A program made the translations under genes and the position numbers. Below the pieces are notes generated by a model that saw only the letters and a program-made list of their open reading frames with translations, was not told where the DNA came from and made no database searches. Shown piece after piece: positions 11,421-24,543 of a stretch of 64,000 nt of DNA (its first letter is position 1; each line of letters opens with the position of its first letter). The DNA comes from Sipunculus nudus (taxonomy: Eukaryota; Annelida; Sipuncula; Golfingiida; Sipunculidae): NCBI GenBank assembly GCA_026874595.1, contig CM049316.1, positions 76,303,676 through 76,367,675 of the forward strand. Direction: 5' to 3'.

Positions 11421-12954
11421 AGCATCTACATTGAGTCACAAGGATTCTGGATAACACTAATGTGCATGCAGAAGCGTTTTTTTTTTACTTGGATAACATG
11501 TGCTACATTGTACCCAGATTGATTGTGGTTAAAATATGTATACTTGGCATCTATTAATAGCTTATTTATCACTTGGATAATATGTGTTAAAGTGTGTCTG
11601 TTAACACCCAGCAAACAAAATAACGTTTCGGGGACGTTAGGGTGACGTTACGTGTATGTCATGGGGACGTTCGACCCGAACGTCCTGCTGACGTGAATGT
11701 GTGGAGTTTTGTAGACGTCCCCTGAACGTCATGCTATAACGTCATGAAATGACATTCCAGGAACCTTCACACAACCTTTTAAATCCCTTTCATTTTCATG
11801 CAAACATTCATTTGGAGAACTACGTGTTTTATTTGAGATGGTTTATTGAAGTCTCGGTGTCAGATGTTGCGCTATGCGGGCTTTAATATTGTCCTTGGTG
11901 GCTCGAACCCCGGTTTTGATGGTTGTGCGCTGTTCCGTATATTGCAGCTGTTCTCTGTTCCGTATTACGGCTGGAGCATTCTTGGCCTGGGATTCCTTAA
12001 TGGGTATAAAACAGATACTTAAGTTTCTTGAATGTTTTATGCAATGCTTTATAGGCCTCCTGCCAATAGAAAACATACTGCAAATATTGTATGAACAAGT
12101 CATGTACTCAAGTAAGATTGTGGAAAAGTTACAATGCTGACAGATTGTATCAATTAAATTAACTTAAGTAATAAAATTCAACCTTATAAAGGACATATTC
12201 TTAAATATTATAAGGATACTTCTTATTGTATAAATGAAACGTAGGGTAAAGAAAAGTTAAGTCAATAGTAATTCTGATATGATTAACTGATAGCTTAGGA
12301 AAACGAAAAGGCAATGTAACAAGTCTTAGGACACAAGGTATAAGAACAGGAATTTGTTTGCATAATTATCTCGAAGCCGACCCTTCAATTCAATTCAGTT
12401 TTATAGATATCATTTGCTTGAATTGACAACAAGTGTTATTTATAACATAAACTTAAAAAACTTACTTTCGTCGTTTTCTCGTGGTGTGCCCCTGAGAGTC
12501 GCTAAATGGTGTATTGTTGGCATGACTGTGATCTCCCAGCAGCCCCTCACTTTGCCTTAGCTTGTGATGTCTCCCACATGCCATATGATAGCTGTAACCG
12601 ACACACATGAACACAACATGAATTATTAGCTTCAAAAAAGAACACAAGTGACCATGCATGCTCACCAATGAAACAAATACCGTGCCCGATCGTAACATCA
12701 AATATAAAAACTTATTCAAAGTCTGTACAAAGTACAATAAAAACTGCTGAAACAGAATAATATCGCTTATAACTATATGAAAGTAAGTTGCCATGCATGC
12801 ACGTGTTTTGGTCATGTGAAACTCTTTAACCAAGATAAACATAAGATATAATTTAGTGAATATCTGGACACCAGTGGCACAGAATGCCACAAATCTGTGC
12901 TGTAATTCATTATTAAACCAAGATTTTTTAAAATAAACAAAATACAGGGCCTGA

Positions 12955-13020
12955 ACAGTCATGGGATAAATCACTCAGCTCTTTCCGCTGGTGACCAGAG
13001 TTCGATTCCAGGCGTGGATA
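12955..13020 (+). repeat. tRNA-derived SINE fragment (B-box-like)
   Basis: The block GGTGACCAGAGTTCGATTCC matches the T-arm/B-box portion of a tRNA (GTTCGATTCC). It is preceded by a degraded segment including CACTCAGCTC. No clean cloverleaf can be drawn, so this is read as a decayed tRNA-type SINE head, not a functional tRNA gene. Confidence 0.45.
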
Positions 13021-14711
13021 TTAGAGTTCACCCCTACACATTACCCGACGCCATAACCTCAGCTATTAACAGTGTCTAGTTATTAGTTATAATACCTATT
13101 TGTACAGTCCGTGTAAAATAAATAGTTTTATGCGTAACAACCAAAAGTGGGATGTGCTAATCCCTGCCCGACTGAACATGCATGTGCACAAAATTTAAAT
13201 AACATTCATCAGTCATTTCTGAGAAAAGGTGCTCACAAACGGACATTGGAAGCGGTGGTAATAGCTTATACAGATGAGCTGAAAGATGCTTAATATTTTA
13301 TAATGTATAAACAATCACAAATAAATTTTAACTCAGAAATGTCATAACAGATTTACCTGCTTTCGTAGACGGAAGTACCAGGGCTTGAACATGAAAGGCG
13401 AAGTCAGCTTGGCTAGGAAAATGGATGTAACTTTGACAGGAACAGAGTGACCGAAAGATGTGCTGGTGTATAGCCTTTAAATTCTCATCGACCTATATAT
13501 CTCAACTCTCATCTGAAAAAAAATTATTCATTATTTATACGTTTTGTCCATTCTTATGTGGATATGTAGTTTCTGATAAAATAGAAGGCGCTGTGACGAT
13601 ACCTGGAGATATATTGTGTCACTTTCTCAAGATTTAGGTGAAAAAAAAGGAAATGAAGTTGACTCCCCCCCCCCCTAACAAACCCGGCATATAGTTCCCG
13701 TTAATTAAAGAATAAAAGGCATTCCCAGGCGTGGCCACAGATGAGATGCATGACAGCGGAATATTGGCCCTGCTGTCAATTATGATATACAATATGGAAA
13801 TACATACAACTTCAGCTCAATAGCATTTTATGTGCGAAAATTATAAAGCATAATCGAATCCCTATTACCAATGTGTTATACTTTTTATAAATGACTGCAA
13901 GAATCTCATTTGATTCGAAAATATATAGAACACTCAAAACTTAACAACAGATTATTCCATGAAATTATAACATTTACCATCTCCGTCTTCTTCAGAATGC
14001 AGATACAACTCATTGCAATGTCCGTTCCTTATGATTGCGGCTCACTTTCATCAGAGGTGTCGATATACTTGTTATCTCATGCAGCTTGCTGTGCGGTAGG
14101 GCCATATCATGTTTCTGCAACAGTATACATTTCACAACGATTTATATTATACTGTATGATATAATGGACAAGAAAGCATATAATATCAAATTTCCTATTC
14201 TAAGGTGTTAACTTTCGAGCTCAATTTCAAATTAATGGAGAGCGCAACCTCTAGTACATATACTAGGCCAATACATTACCGGTTCTCCCCTGTAAATAAA
14301 ACTAGTCCCGCTTCAAGTCTTCCACCTATGTTTATCAGGGATTGCATCCTTTCCGCTTTATGGAATGATCTTTTTTTTATCCGTGAAGCGAATTAAGAAC
14401 CTTGAAAAATGCAGTATTAATCCGATGACCTGTAATGACTTTAGATGACCAGTTGTACTTGTAGGAATGCTAATTCCTCGTGCTTGTTTAACATCCGAAA
14501 ATAAGATAAACTGGATATTGAACACGGAATTGATGAACTGACTCACATCATATCCGCAATCTACCCAGGAAGAGTGGACCACCTCCACAGCATTATGTAC
14601 TGAGGATTAAGTACCATGCACGACAGCGAAGTTTGGATCTGAAAGAAACTACAGCCATGCACCATGTGTAAAATATTCATAAATGGTATTCACTTGTGTT
14701 TAACGGAATGG

Positions 14712-16310
14712 TATTGCTGCCACCTGGTAAAAAAATGATTTATCTCCTACGTACGACATGCATATTGTCCCCTACGTACGACATATATAAGTAATCTTAC
14801 GGAACTCATTCACAGATTACAAAGAAAAGCTAGGCCAGCTGATAATGATATATAAGCCATGTAGACCTATATATATATCTGTTTAAATAAGGCATGCTCT
14901 CATCCTAACTTTACAACAGCTCCACCTTCTTGCAAACCGCTGAAACACAGTTGAAACAAACACACACACACACAAAATTATAAATATTTCAAGGAAGTGA
15001 AATATATCAAATCGATGTCTGCACGTGATATACAAAACTTTTAGTTTTAGATAGGTATATGATAGCAGCGTATGATGTTATAATAGTGAGCCGGTCATAA
15101 TGTTTATAAGAAAACAAGGGACCCATGGGTCTCTGTGCTCAGCTGAAGTTGACCTTGAAGTTAAAAATCTAAATTTATATCAAATGAAGATAATGTCTGA
15201 GAGGAAAAGGTAATATAGGCCGTGGATGGTTGATATGATAATGTTGCAAAGAATATTTTGTGATCTGACCATATGTTTCCTAATGTTCAAACTGAAGCAT
15301 GTTCAAACATATGCATGGAAACAGTTTTAAACTATATACGGGAATATTTATGGTTAATATGAAGAAAATGAGTAAATATGAAAAACAGATGAGTGGTTTT
15401 GATATTAGGCATTCCAAAGTGTGGTAAAAGGTTTTAAATGGAAAATTGAGGTTTTTCCTTAATATCTGAAAGTAACAAAGTCGCAGTGAACCAGTTTTCG
15501 GTTTGTAGATCTTGGGGACATCTAACAGTATACCGTATGCCATATTTTGGATTCAAAACGTGCCAGTCAAACTGACCGACGGACAATGGACCACGTGTTT
15601 AGCTCAGATGATTTATAGTCAGCCGAGCTAAAAAATATTGCCTTTGCCAAATTGAAACTACTTGTAGAAAAAAGGGTTCGGGCAAGAGGTAACAGCTGCC
15701 TATGAGCCTGACTTTAAGTGTTTGAGAATGGATAATTGTGAGATATATTGAAATATTGAAAGACATCGTAAAATGTTAGGACATTACACTGTATTTACAC
15801 TGCATAAGTTGAACTTCACGCCGTGATGGGCAGATTACACGTATGAGACCGATATGAGGTGTAGATTTTATATCACCACTTCAGCCTGATTTATAAGGAA
15901 AAGACTTGCATTAGAATTTCGTATTCTTCTGTCACAGATTAATCGCACGTCCATGGGTGATAGTTTATAATATTTTTTAGTTCATAATAAAAGTTATAAG
16001 TAACTAATAAAATGGAATGTTTCCTGTTCAGCTACCAACCAATCGTATCAATGGCTGTAAAGGCCTATATGCATGAAATATTTTAAACGACCCACCACAC
16101 CGTGCTTTATGTCAAATATCTAATTCTTAGATCAATTTTGAAATTGAATATCTCTTAAAATCAGGCTATTTGGTAGCTGTAGCTCTTGTCCGAGGCAATA
16201 TGTCGTACGTACGGTACGAGATAATATGTCGCTCGTGCGAGATATAAAGTAGGCCTATATCATACGTACGAGATCAATAGTTTATTTTCATTTACCAGGT
16301 GGCAGCAATA
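14712..16310. mobile_element. Nested TIR element with subterminal CGTACG palindromes
   Basis: The left terminus TATTGCTGCCACCTGGTAAA is the reverse complement of the right terminus, which reads TTTACCAGGTGGCAGCAATA. Directly inside each end are copies of a unit built on CGTACG (CTACGTACGACAT twice on the left; TCGTACGTACGG, TCGCTCGTGCGAGA and CATACGTACGAGA on the right). The element is about 1.6 kb, lies wholly inside the CCCAGCAAAC bracket, and has no recognised coding capacity. It is a probable non-autonomous DNA transposon with palindromic subterminal repeats. Confidence 0.65.
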
Positions 16311-16337
16311 TGCTTTCGTCTTGTTTTATATAACGTG

Positions 16338-16353
16338 CCCCCCCCCCCCCCCC
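16338..16353. repeat. Poly(C) tract next to a GCGGATC-type repeat end
   Basis: A run of 16 cytosines is followed by sequence that, on the minus strand, ends in GCGCGGATCAAGGATTTTTT (near 16435-16416). The same phrase in plus orientation, with its own poly(G), is found near 20399. Confidence 0.7.
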
Positions 16354-16440
16354 GCTCTCACCCAACGACCTTTATATTGACAATTTAATGCATAACACCC
16401 ATTGACCACTCGATGCAAAAAATCCTTGATCCGCGCCTGG

Positions 16441-16443
<3 letters not shown>

Positions 16444-16501
<58 letters not shown>
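16444..16501. repeat. (AT)n microsatellite
   Basis: A perfect AT dinucleotide run of about 58 bases, directly visible. Confidence 0.95.
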
Positions 16502-16503
<2 letters not shown>

Positions 16504-17439
16504 TATGGTAAAAGAACTGACGTTTTCCGGACGTTTTTGTGACGTTCAAACTGGACTTTGTTTACAATAGCTTAAAATAATGATATCAATTTAATTTTTA
16601 CAGGCTGCTTCTTCACACAGAGTGTTTTGTACACCAATGCCATATTTTCATCATTCATTTTAAAGATTTACCGGTTATGCCCTCAGAGCAAGCAAAAAAC
16701 ATCAAACCAGGCATGGGAGTATTTTGAAGTTTCAAACACTCTTTGTATTACTACTTAAATTGTCCTTTATCACAAAATAATTATATCTTAGTTTTCTTTG
16801 GGTATTATGTCTTAAGTTCACTTACTTTGAAATTATGGATGTCTTCCACTGCAGTTGGTATAATGTAGATTATTCAGATTATCCTGATAATATGACGGCG
16901 TCTCCTGAAGCGATGTCATCTAGTGCGCATGCGCATTTCTTGCAGCTACAGTAAAATGTTCCCATAACGTCCTGGTGACGTTATTTGGCGACGTCCTTTT
17001 CGTGACAAAACCAGGACATTCCAGGAACGTTATGGTTACGTTATGTGTTTGCTGGGAACATCCGGGATGCCAGTGTGTGTGCTAGTAAAGTGTTTATATT
17101 GCGTTCAGTTTGGTCAAAGCGTCACTATGTAAGCGTTTGCGAATTCAGACGGAATAAGCTAATAAGTAGGAAGGCCGGCACCGACCTGTGACCTCACCTG
17201 TGACATCTTGATGGTATGAATGTTTACCATTTGTTAGTTTAGTAAAACATTTTGCTCTGAATAGTACAGTTTGTTATGTATTTTTTGCCGGATTTTTGTG
17301 CCAAAATAGATTTTATTGGCTAAATTTGTATATTATGGAGTGCTGATCCCAAAATATCAGGTGCCATTTTTTTCAGCCGCGTCTTCAGCCGCCATTATGA
17401 ATTTCAAAGTGACCGCCATTTATTCTCATATTTTGTCTT

Positions 17440-19630
17440 TTATCTGCTCTTAAGTAAGTCTTATGATTGATTTAATTATCTTAAATACCGTACCGTAGAT
17501 TAAAATAAAGCACTCGACGGGGAAAAAATCTCATTTATATATATATTGTTGCTGTATAATAGCATGTACTATTCATGGGTCAGGATTTTACTCAGAATAT
17601 CTACATTTTAGTTTTTCTCAACTAAAGTAAAATCAAATTTTAGTACATATTTGTTCATAAAATAGAATTTGTTGAAAAATACCCCCTAGAGCAGGCATCA
17701 AGTGGTCTCCCCAGACAGCTACGGAGAAGATGCCCTTTCAGACCGCTGAACGAGATATACGAACTTAACGTTACATTCCGATCGCCAATTCGTGTGTATA
17801 TCGTGTACATTCTGTTCGTCTCGGTTTGATATGAAGCGTAAACACAAAGTTTGTGAGTACCTTTTAGGCCATGAAGATCCGTTTGCAGGCATGTCCCATC
17901 TGATATAAACTAACAAATGTCCTTAAATATAGATTTTAATGTTTTAGATCATGTCCATGCCCTGAAAGCGCAAAAAGGACACTTGGAATAAGAGCTTAAG
18001 AAGTAGGGCCTTCATAGACACGTGACCTGTCATATTTTATATTTTTAACCTCTATGCAGAAGGTATGTGAAAAAGCCCTGTGTTAAAGTCTTGTTGGTAG
18101 AAGTGTATGCCTTATATTATATAAGTTACCCATTCTGTTCTAAAACTAAGTCTTATAGATGACTTTGATTGTTTGAAATACCATAGGCTAAATAAACATT
18201 GTAAAAAAAATAATAGACTTGCCGGGAAAAATATCTCATTTCCTTATATGAGGTGGCTGTAATAGCATGAACTTAACGGATTTTGAAATCTTATAAATTT
18301 CCTCAGAATTTCCACATCCTAAGTAATATGTAGTTTAAGTACATATTCGGTTCAAATGAAGTATTTTTCAGATACCCAAGAGCAGACCTGTATCAAATAG
18401 TACACCCAAAAGAAACTACTGGAAAAGAAAGGGGGCAGGTGGGTGGAAGTTTGGTCAAATATCGAGACAGATGGGGGAGCTATGGTGTTTCCTTATAACG
18501 GTGTTTATACTTCTTTAAATGTAGGATGTAGTGGTGCAATTTAAGGGTTGTTTCGACGGTGTTTTCGGGGTTAAGAAGCTTAATCATATTAATCACTAAT
18601 AAAGCATATAGAGTTAACACGAAAAAATAGCGTATTCTCTTTGAAATAAATTGATACCCCCCAAATATTGTCCGTCTTGATACCATTGCCTTACTCCTGT
18701 ACAGGAGTGCTAAAAAGAGTGGACCGAGCGCAACTACAGGCGTCAACATAAATACAGCGCCTGGGCTTTAACACCGGTCAATCAGGAGATGCCGTGAATG
18801 ACTTGGCCTTAAAATGTAATTCATATCTTCGCTGGCTGAAACATCGACTCAGGTCTACCCCATACACGACCGGTACTACCCCTGTCATTTCCGCTGAGGC
18901 ACCTATCGTGCAGATCTGTTGCGACAGGTTCTGCAATAAATTTACATTCGGCCCATGGACCGTAATGATTATTCAGCCTAACTCCGGTTACGCGTCTTTG
19001 TTATTGTAAACAGATACACTTGGACTGCATTAACTTACACGCAAATCACAACACGGTGTTAAACAGCTCAAAAGGAGGTACCGAGCCCGTGCGCTGGGAA
19101 GTTTTTTTTTTTTTTTTTTTTTTGTCTGGAAAGTTTTGTATATTAAGCAAAAATGAGCTGAAAGTGTGAAAGAAAAGGCATAAAAATGCTCTTGATTATG
19201 ACCCTCTTAACTTATTTGTCCCAGATTTTACGGGTCGAATAAATAAAGAAATTAGAGGGGCGAACTCTAAATCCGACATTGTCAGATATCAATAATATTG
19301 TATACCAGTGGAGTTAATTTTGTCATTGAACGTTCAAAACTTCAAAAATACCTAGTGCCTGAACTTAACCATAAGGCCCTCCAGTCAAAACAATGTAATG
19401 GCGCGGTGCTTGCTGCTTTGTGCTCTAAATTGGCGAATAATGTCTCAGTGATCTAGCGCTGACAGCTCAGAGATATATACGAGCTTAAAGTAACACGCCG
19501 GTAGTCCACGTGTATATGGTGTAGTAGTATATAATTTGTACGTCTTAGTTTGATATGAAGCGTAAACAGGCAGCCTGTGAGTACAATTTGAATTGGGGCA
19601 TGTGCCTGGGTGGTCAATAATGAAAGTATA
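17440..19630. repeat. Diverged direct duplications, about 0.7- and 1.7-kb offsets
   Basis: The segment 17455-17700 resembles 18145-18395: both contain a GGGAAAAA(A)TCTCATTT core, a tract with AATAGCATG, and a final CAGAGCAGGC/AGAGCAGACC-like end. The segment 17750-17870 resembles 19475-19590, with the exact shared phrase TTTGATATGAAGCGTAAAC. No frame is conserved between copies, so they are read as old repeat copies, not exons. Confidence 0.5.
19102..19123. repeat. Poly(T) tract
   Basis: A 22-base thymine run, directly visible. No adjacent retroelement body was recognised. Confidence 0.85.
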
Positions 19631-20039
19631 TTTTATTTAATAGATCATGCTGCGGCTCTCAAAACAAAAACGGAAAAATGGTATAAAAAAATGTTCGTAT
19701 GATGCCACTCTCTATAGCTTTGTTTACTTTTTTTATTACTCTGTGTTAGAAGAGGTCACTGATGCATAACACATTCACGTGTAAATATAGACTCAACTGA
19801 GGACTGGCATTTTCAGCGCATAGAAACAACAACTTGGCAGCCATTCACGGGACTATGTACGTCATCCCATGACTAAACAGTTAAGACCAATATGGTGTAT
19901 ACAGTGTGTCAACATAACACAGGTAAATATAAAATAGTACCATGAAACAGATTTAATGAAATAAGGTTTGGAGTTCTTTACTGAACACGTACTTCGGCAG
20001 GAAAAATATAAAATCAGATCTATTTTAGGGCTCATTCTT

Positions 20040-20390
20040 ACCTGAGCTATGATCAGTTGACACCACGACTAGCTGCACGGAACAAGCGGTCGTGGCAACT
20101 GACTACGCCTGTTTGGCAAAGAAAAATAGTTGCGGCGACATTAGACAAAACACTTTCGTACTTACATCGCACGACCACGAGTGACCCGCTGTCACTTGTC
20201 GTGCGACCCTCATATCAAACCGTCCTATGACAACTGGGACTATGTGGTCGTCCGATAATCTTACGACTGTCGTGAGACTGCCTAAATGACTGATCGCTTG
20301 TTGTAGAGACATATTGTAGGTTGTGGCTGTAATATCATCGTAATGTTGGGTTCTTGGTTTAACAGTCGTATTGCGCTGAGTGATGACCAC
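20040..20390. repeat. GTCG/CGAC-rich island
   Basis: This stretch is more GC-rich than its flanks and is crowded with GTCGTG, CACGAC and GTCGTC words in both orientations (for example GGTCGTGGCAAC, TTGTCGTGCGACC). Its texture is like the interior of the 3.9-5.3 kb element. Clear terminal repeats were not found, so it may be a fragment. Confidence 0.4.
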
Positions 20391-20398
20391 TCATGCAG

Positions 20399-20458
20399 GA
20401 GCGGATCCAGGATTTTTCAATAGGTGGGGGGGGGGGGGGGGGCGGGGGGTCGGGGCTA
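20399..20458 (+). repeat. Dispersed-element end: GCGGATCCAGGATTTTT plus poly(G)
   Basis: The phrase AGCGGATCCAGGATTTTTCA followed by a long guanine run is the kind of sequence found at the ends of widely dispersed, probably hAT-type, DNA elements in animal genomes; that assignment is from memory and not proven here. A related copy in the opposite orientation lies near 16338-16440. Confidence 0.45.
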
Positions 20459-20505
20459 GAATCAGAAACTGGTTTTAATTTGATACAGATAAAGTGCAAA
20501 TTGTA

Positions 20506-20547
<42 letters not shown>
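20506..20547. repeat. (AT)n microsatellite
   Basis: An AT dinucleotide run with one GT interruption, directly visible. Confidence 0.9.
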
Positions 20548-20548
<1 letters not shown>

Positions 20549-20559
20549 TAGATATATAA

Positions 20560-22695
20560 TATTTAGAAGTGTAAAAACATGGGGAACAGACTCAAAAGTA
20601 AAAAATTTCATATTATGACTATTGGTGATTTTATTTGAAAATATATTTTGGAAGTACTTGCAAACTCGCTCATCCATTGTATACACCTGTACAATGCATG
20701 ACAGGGAGGAAATACTAAATAAGTTACAAAAAGCATAACAGCTAAATAATTTGGCGCAAATATATTAAAGAAGCAACATTTTCTTGATTAAGATAACCTC
20801 CAGTATGTGTTATAAATGCAGAGTTGATGGAATATATTAATCTGTAAAAACACGCATGCATTATGACAGCTGCTCTTTAGTTGGGTACAGTTACACAAAT
20901 ACCAGTGCATACACATGAACCAAAAAAATCACATAGTGACCCTTATGTACGAAAAGACTTTTTTTTTCTTGGCAAATTTGCATATGACTTCATAGTATTC
21001 GCATATTTTTAGAACTTGTATGGGGGGGGGGGGAGCAATTATATACCCAACCCTATTGCCTATATATGCTCTTTAGATAATCATTTGTGATCATATCAAA
21101 GGAGTGGAAAATTAGAACCGAGCAAATGCACGCAAGGACGCATCCAGAAGCATTCCTCTATTAAATCAAAACCATGTTTACCCATTTATAAAATAAATGC
21201 AAACGTAAACTCTCAAAAGAAATAAGCAACATTGAATTATGAAAATATTAATGTTAGGCAAACCGATACCCGAACTACTCTGCTGAATTTCAAGTTGATT
21301 TTACTCATTCGAGATTATTTTGAATTAACAGTAACCTGAATTACTCTTCCCTGTGTACGATTACTATATTAAAGAGCTTATCAGCTTACGGTAAATTTGA
21401 TATCTGGCGTGTACGTCTTGATTTACTGTAAAGCATTTGATATCTAGTATATATTTATTCACCATCGATTACTGCATTGCTGATCGATAAGAAATATTCA
21501 TATATAATAATGCTGTGGGTATAATGTTCAATTTTCCTGTAACATATTTTAAAAGTTGTCCTTTTCACCATATACGTCCAATAAAGTGTTCGTCTACGAA
21601 ATTCAAAGCAGCTTCAACCCAATCTTAGTCATTAATCTTTTACATGTTATCAATGACGAGCCTGCACGTTTTCAGAACTTAATTCTGCAATCATAAAAAA
21701 GACCATGCATGTATATATACACTGTTTACTGTGTTTTAACTGAACGATAATACAATATCACTGAGTTCAAATCGATCAAGAGTGCATGTATTTCCCGAAA
21801 CAAGGCAAATCGAAAAAATACCGTTCAAGATGTCGAAGCCTGCATCCATTGTGGGTATTCAAATTTATTCTTCTAAAATATAAATGGAAATGGGAATTGC
21901 ACAGACACACGCTTTTAGTTCCATTTTTCCAGGTTTTTGTTGTTGTTGAATTGGTCGTTTGTTTAATGCTATATTGCAATTATAAATAAAATAATGTATA
22001 AAGTATAAAACCTAACAAAAGAATGACATAAACAGTATTCTCATGACATTAAAAACTCATTTGCACATCTATGCCATCATTACTAGGAAAAAAATATCCT
22101 GCTTAATTATAGAGATTCATCATGAGTTACCAAGTATGACTTCCGGCATAACATAATAAGTTATAACACAATAATAATATTCATAAATTCTTTATAAAAA
22201 CTCATGTCAAGGCAATGATATCCCATTGTTTCACCATGATATTATGTATTATTAATGTTCCATTGAATCCGGTTGATATCTCAACAACTAATTATGGCAT
22301 CTCATATCATCACCATGGTATCCTTCATCCACAATGAAACATTGTTATCCGACATCATCATATATCAATGTAAATAATATCAAATATTTGATCGAGCAGT
22401 TGACGGATAGCACCATGTGTATGACTTCATGAAATATTATCCAATGTTACTCCTTAAAGTGGGGCCATTATCCTGTGAAACTCTTCAAGTCTGGTGACCT
22501 CAAACTGTTCTCATTGCCAACCCTTGTCGAATAAGGAATAAACCTGGCCTAAAACAGTGTTCCGTTTGGATTATTGTAATTTCCTGATTTGAATATACTG
22601 AACATTGTGAGCTTTAAATATCATCCTGATCAGACGATAGTTGTCATGTCACCTTAAAAATATGGCTAATGATCCATCGACAGTTTAGCTTCTCG
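20560..22695. other. No gene recognised
   Basis: AT-rich sequence. A short poly(G) tract lies near 21021. The region 22100-22460 has recurring ATCATCAC/TGATATCA words but no clear repeat unit. No splice-bounded coding segment was seen. Confidence 0.45.
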
Positions 22696-22699
22696 GTAG

Positions 22700-23280
22700 T
22701 CCTAAAACTTGTCTTCCGAACTCATAATGGATGAACACCGACATAGGACATCGGCGAATGAATTCGCTTTCCCAAGTTCGAACGTGATCTTCAGGTCGAA
22801 CGGTGCAGGTTGAGGAAGCCAACGTTGCTCTGTCACTCCTAGCTTCGCTCTCTCTAAGTAGACTAAACGTTTATGGACATTAAATAATACCACGTGTAAG
22901 AATAACAAATAATCACAAAATTTCACTTCAGGCTCAAACATGAAACTGGAGCAGTCCGGGTGATTTCTAACAACTATTACTTATTTACTGATACGTTAAA
23001 ATGTACGAGAGCACCATCTGAATCATACTGACAGAGACAGACACCAAGGCCTGCTAGAGAACCATCCACATCAACCACAATACCTTGAGAAAATTCAGGA
23101 TGCGCTGATCAAACGATTTTTTATTTCATCGAATAATTGGTCTGCGCTTGATTCCACACGAAGCATCAAGTCAGTTTCTCTACTTTTACTAAGCCCTCCA
23201 CTAGAGGTTTGTTCATCGGTGGAGCTAAAAGAATATTGTTTCCAAGAATATTTTACAGGAACCACCCTGGATCTTAACAA
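22700..23280 (-). pseudogene. Ty3/Gypsy-type pol relic (RT end and RNase H)
   Basis: On the minus strand, 23280-23095 includes LFDEIKNRLIS, which fits the end of the reverse transcriptase (usual form LK..LTSAP). About 23100-22980 gives PEFSQGIVVDVDGSLAGLG, the start of the RNase H domain (usual D.DAS..GLG). 22941-22702 gives LVYLERAKLGVTEQRW, then PFDLKITFELGKANSFAD, which match the RNase H tail with its final ADALSR-like motif (here ADVLCRC). The pieces are in the correct pol order but in different frames with stops, so the copy is dead. No LTRs were identified. Confidence 0.7.
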
Positions 23281-23507
23281 AGTTAGAAATTTTCTAGATC
23301 CAGCAGTAACGAATCATGCAAAAATGTCCTATAGGGAACTCAAATCATGTTCCTTCACACACCTTGCAGAATATACGAGATTTGCCCAGGACTCCCTTGG
23401 ATGTAGAGTTAGAAAATTCTAACAGTTTCAGTATGTGATTTATGAACAGCTAGATGGCTTCATTTGAAAGACTCAACCAAGAGCACAAAGTCCTTAGAAA
23501 AAAATAC

Positions 23508-24170
23508 AGTCATTTATTGATTCCTGGGACCTATTTTCTAATTTTAAAGGAATTTACCTACAGTGTTTCACCATTTCTGACATTATTAGACCCCCGCAAA
23601 GTCCAAAAATACATTATTTTCTTCAGAAAATGGGGCCAAAAAGCAATTATGAATGCATTATCCCTTTGCTTACACTTTGCTTATGCTTTGCTTATTCTTT
23701 GCTTACGGCAAAATCACAACAGAAATGGAGCATTTTCCTAAAAATAAACACTGATATGACCCATAGGGAGACAGACGGGTTTCGTGGCTACAAAGCAGTC
23801 CCAGTTAGTGAACATTAATATCAAAAGTAAGGGCAATATCATTCAATCAAAACCGCAAATGTATAATTCTGCTATTTTTAAAAAAGTCATTTATTGATTT
23901 CTGGGACCCATTTTCTAATTTTAACAGAATTTACCTCCAGTGGTTCACCATTTCTGACATTATTAGACCCCCACAAAGTCCAAAATTACATTATTTCTTC
24001 AGAAAATGATGCCAAAAAGCAATTATGAAGGCATAATCCATTTGCTTACACTTTGCTTATGCAGACAGACGGGTTCCCTTGCTACACAGCAGTCCCAGTT
24101 AGTGAACATTAATATTAAAAGTAAGGGCAATATCGTTCAATCAAAACCACAAATGGATAATTCTGCGCCA
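23508..24170. repeat. Two-copy direct repeat, period about 377 bp, inside the Gypsy-like relic
   Basis: AGTCATTTATTGATT at 23508 recurs at 23885, followed by parallel text (CTGGGACC, CATTTCTGACATTATTAGAC, AAAAAGCAATTATGAA). The copies end together in CAGTCCCAGTTAGTGAACAT and AATTCTGC near 23870 and 24166. The second copy lacks about 80 bp that in the first contains a CTTTGCTTA short tandem. The open frames across it are repeat readings. Confidence 0.8.
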
Positions 24171-24543
24171 CCAGTCTGCAGGAACTGATGAAACACTCCT
24201 TGATCAAAATGGATGCAAAGGATCAAGGCCATCAACAGATTAGTTATTAAGATACGAGACCTTGTGTATCAAACTTATAATTATTCTGGATGTATTAAGG
24301 AGCCTCAGAGCCCGGAGGATATAAGTAACGGCGCCCTAATTTCAGGTTTCAAGGAGATTTTTCATGGCTCTCGCTATATTTCAAATTAGAAGATTCTAGG
24401 TCAAACAGTAACAATTTGTGCCCTGTTTACATACGTCCGCTTCTATAGAAATTATAAAAAATTGAGAAAAAATGCATCTTAAATTAATTAAATACAGGTG
24501 GCCCCACCATCTGGTAGCAGGTAAATTTTATTTTACAGTGGTC

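Larger units (their letters stand above)
11607..17056. mobile_element. 5.45-kb bracket with CCCAGCAAAC terminal inverted repeats and AACA flanks
   Basis: The left end reads CCCAGCAAACAAAATAACGT and the right end, on the other strand, reads CCCAGCAAACACATAACGTA. The last ten bases match exactly and similarity continues inward. Both ends carry clusters of ACGTT/AACGT/GACGT words (11630-11760 and 16520-17040). Both ends are flanked by the same four bases, AACA (11603-11606 and 17057-17060), which could be a target-site duplication, although a 4-bp match can arise by chance. No transposase frame was recognised inside; minus-strand frames at 11843-12103 and 12462-12974 resemble no family I know. 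Alternatively these are the ends of two separate small elements. Confidence 0.5.

Noticed and set aside
12462-12974. 170-codon minus-strand open frame
   Set aside because: Amino-acid content is irregular, no domain is recognisable, and it ends in a SINE-like fragment. Not called as a gene.
12955-13020. tRNA gene
   Set aside because: Only the T-arm/B-box portion fits. The acceptor stem and D-arm cannot be paired, so it is listed as a SINE-like fragment.
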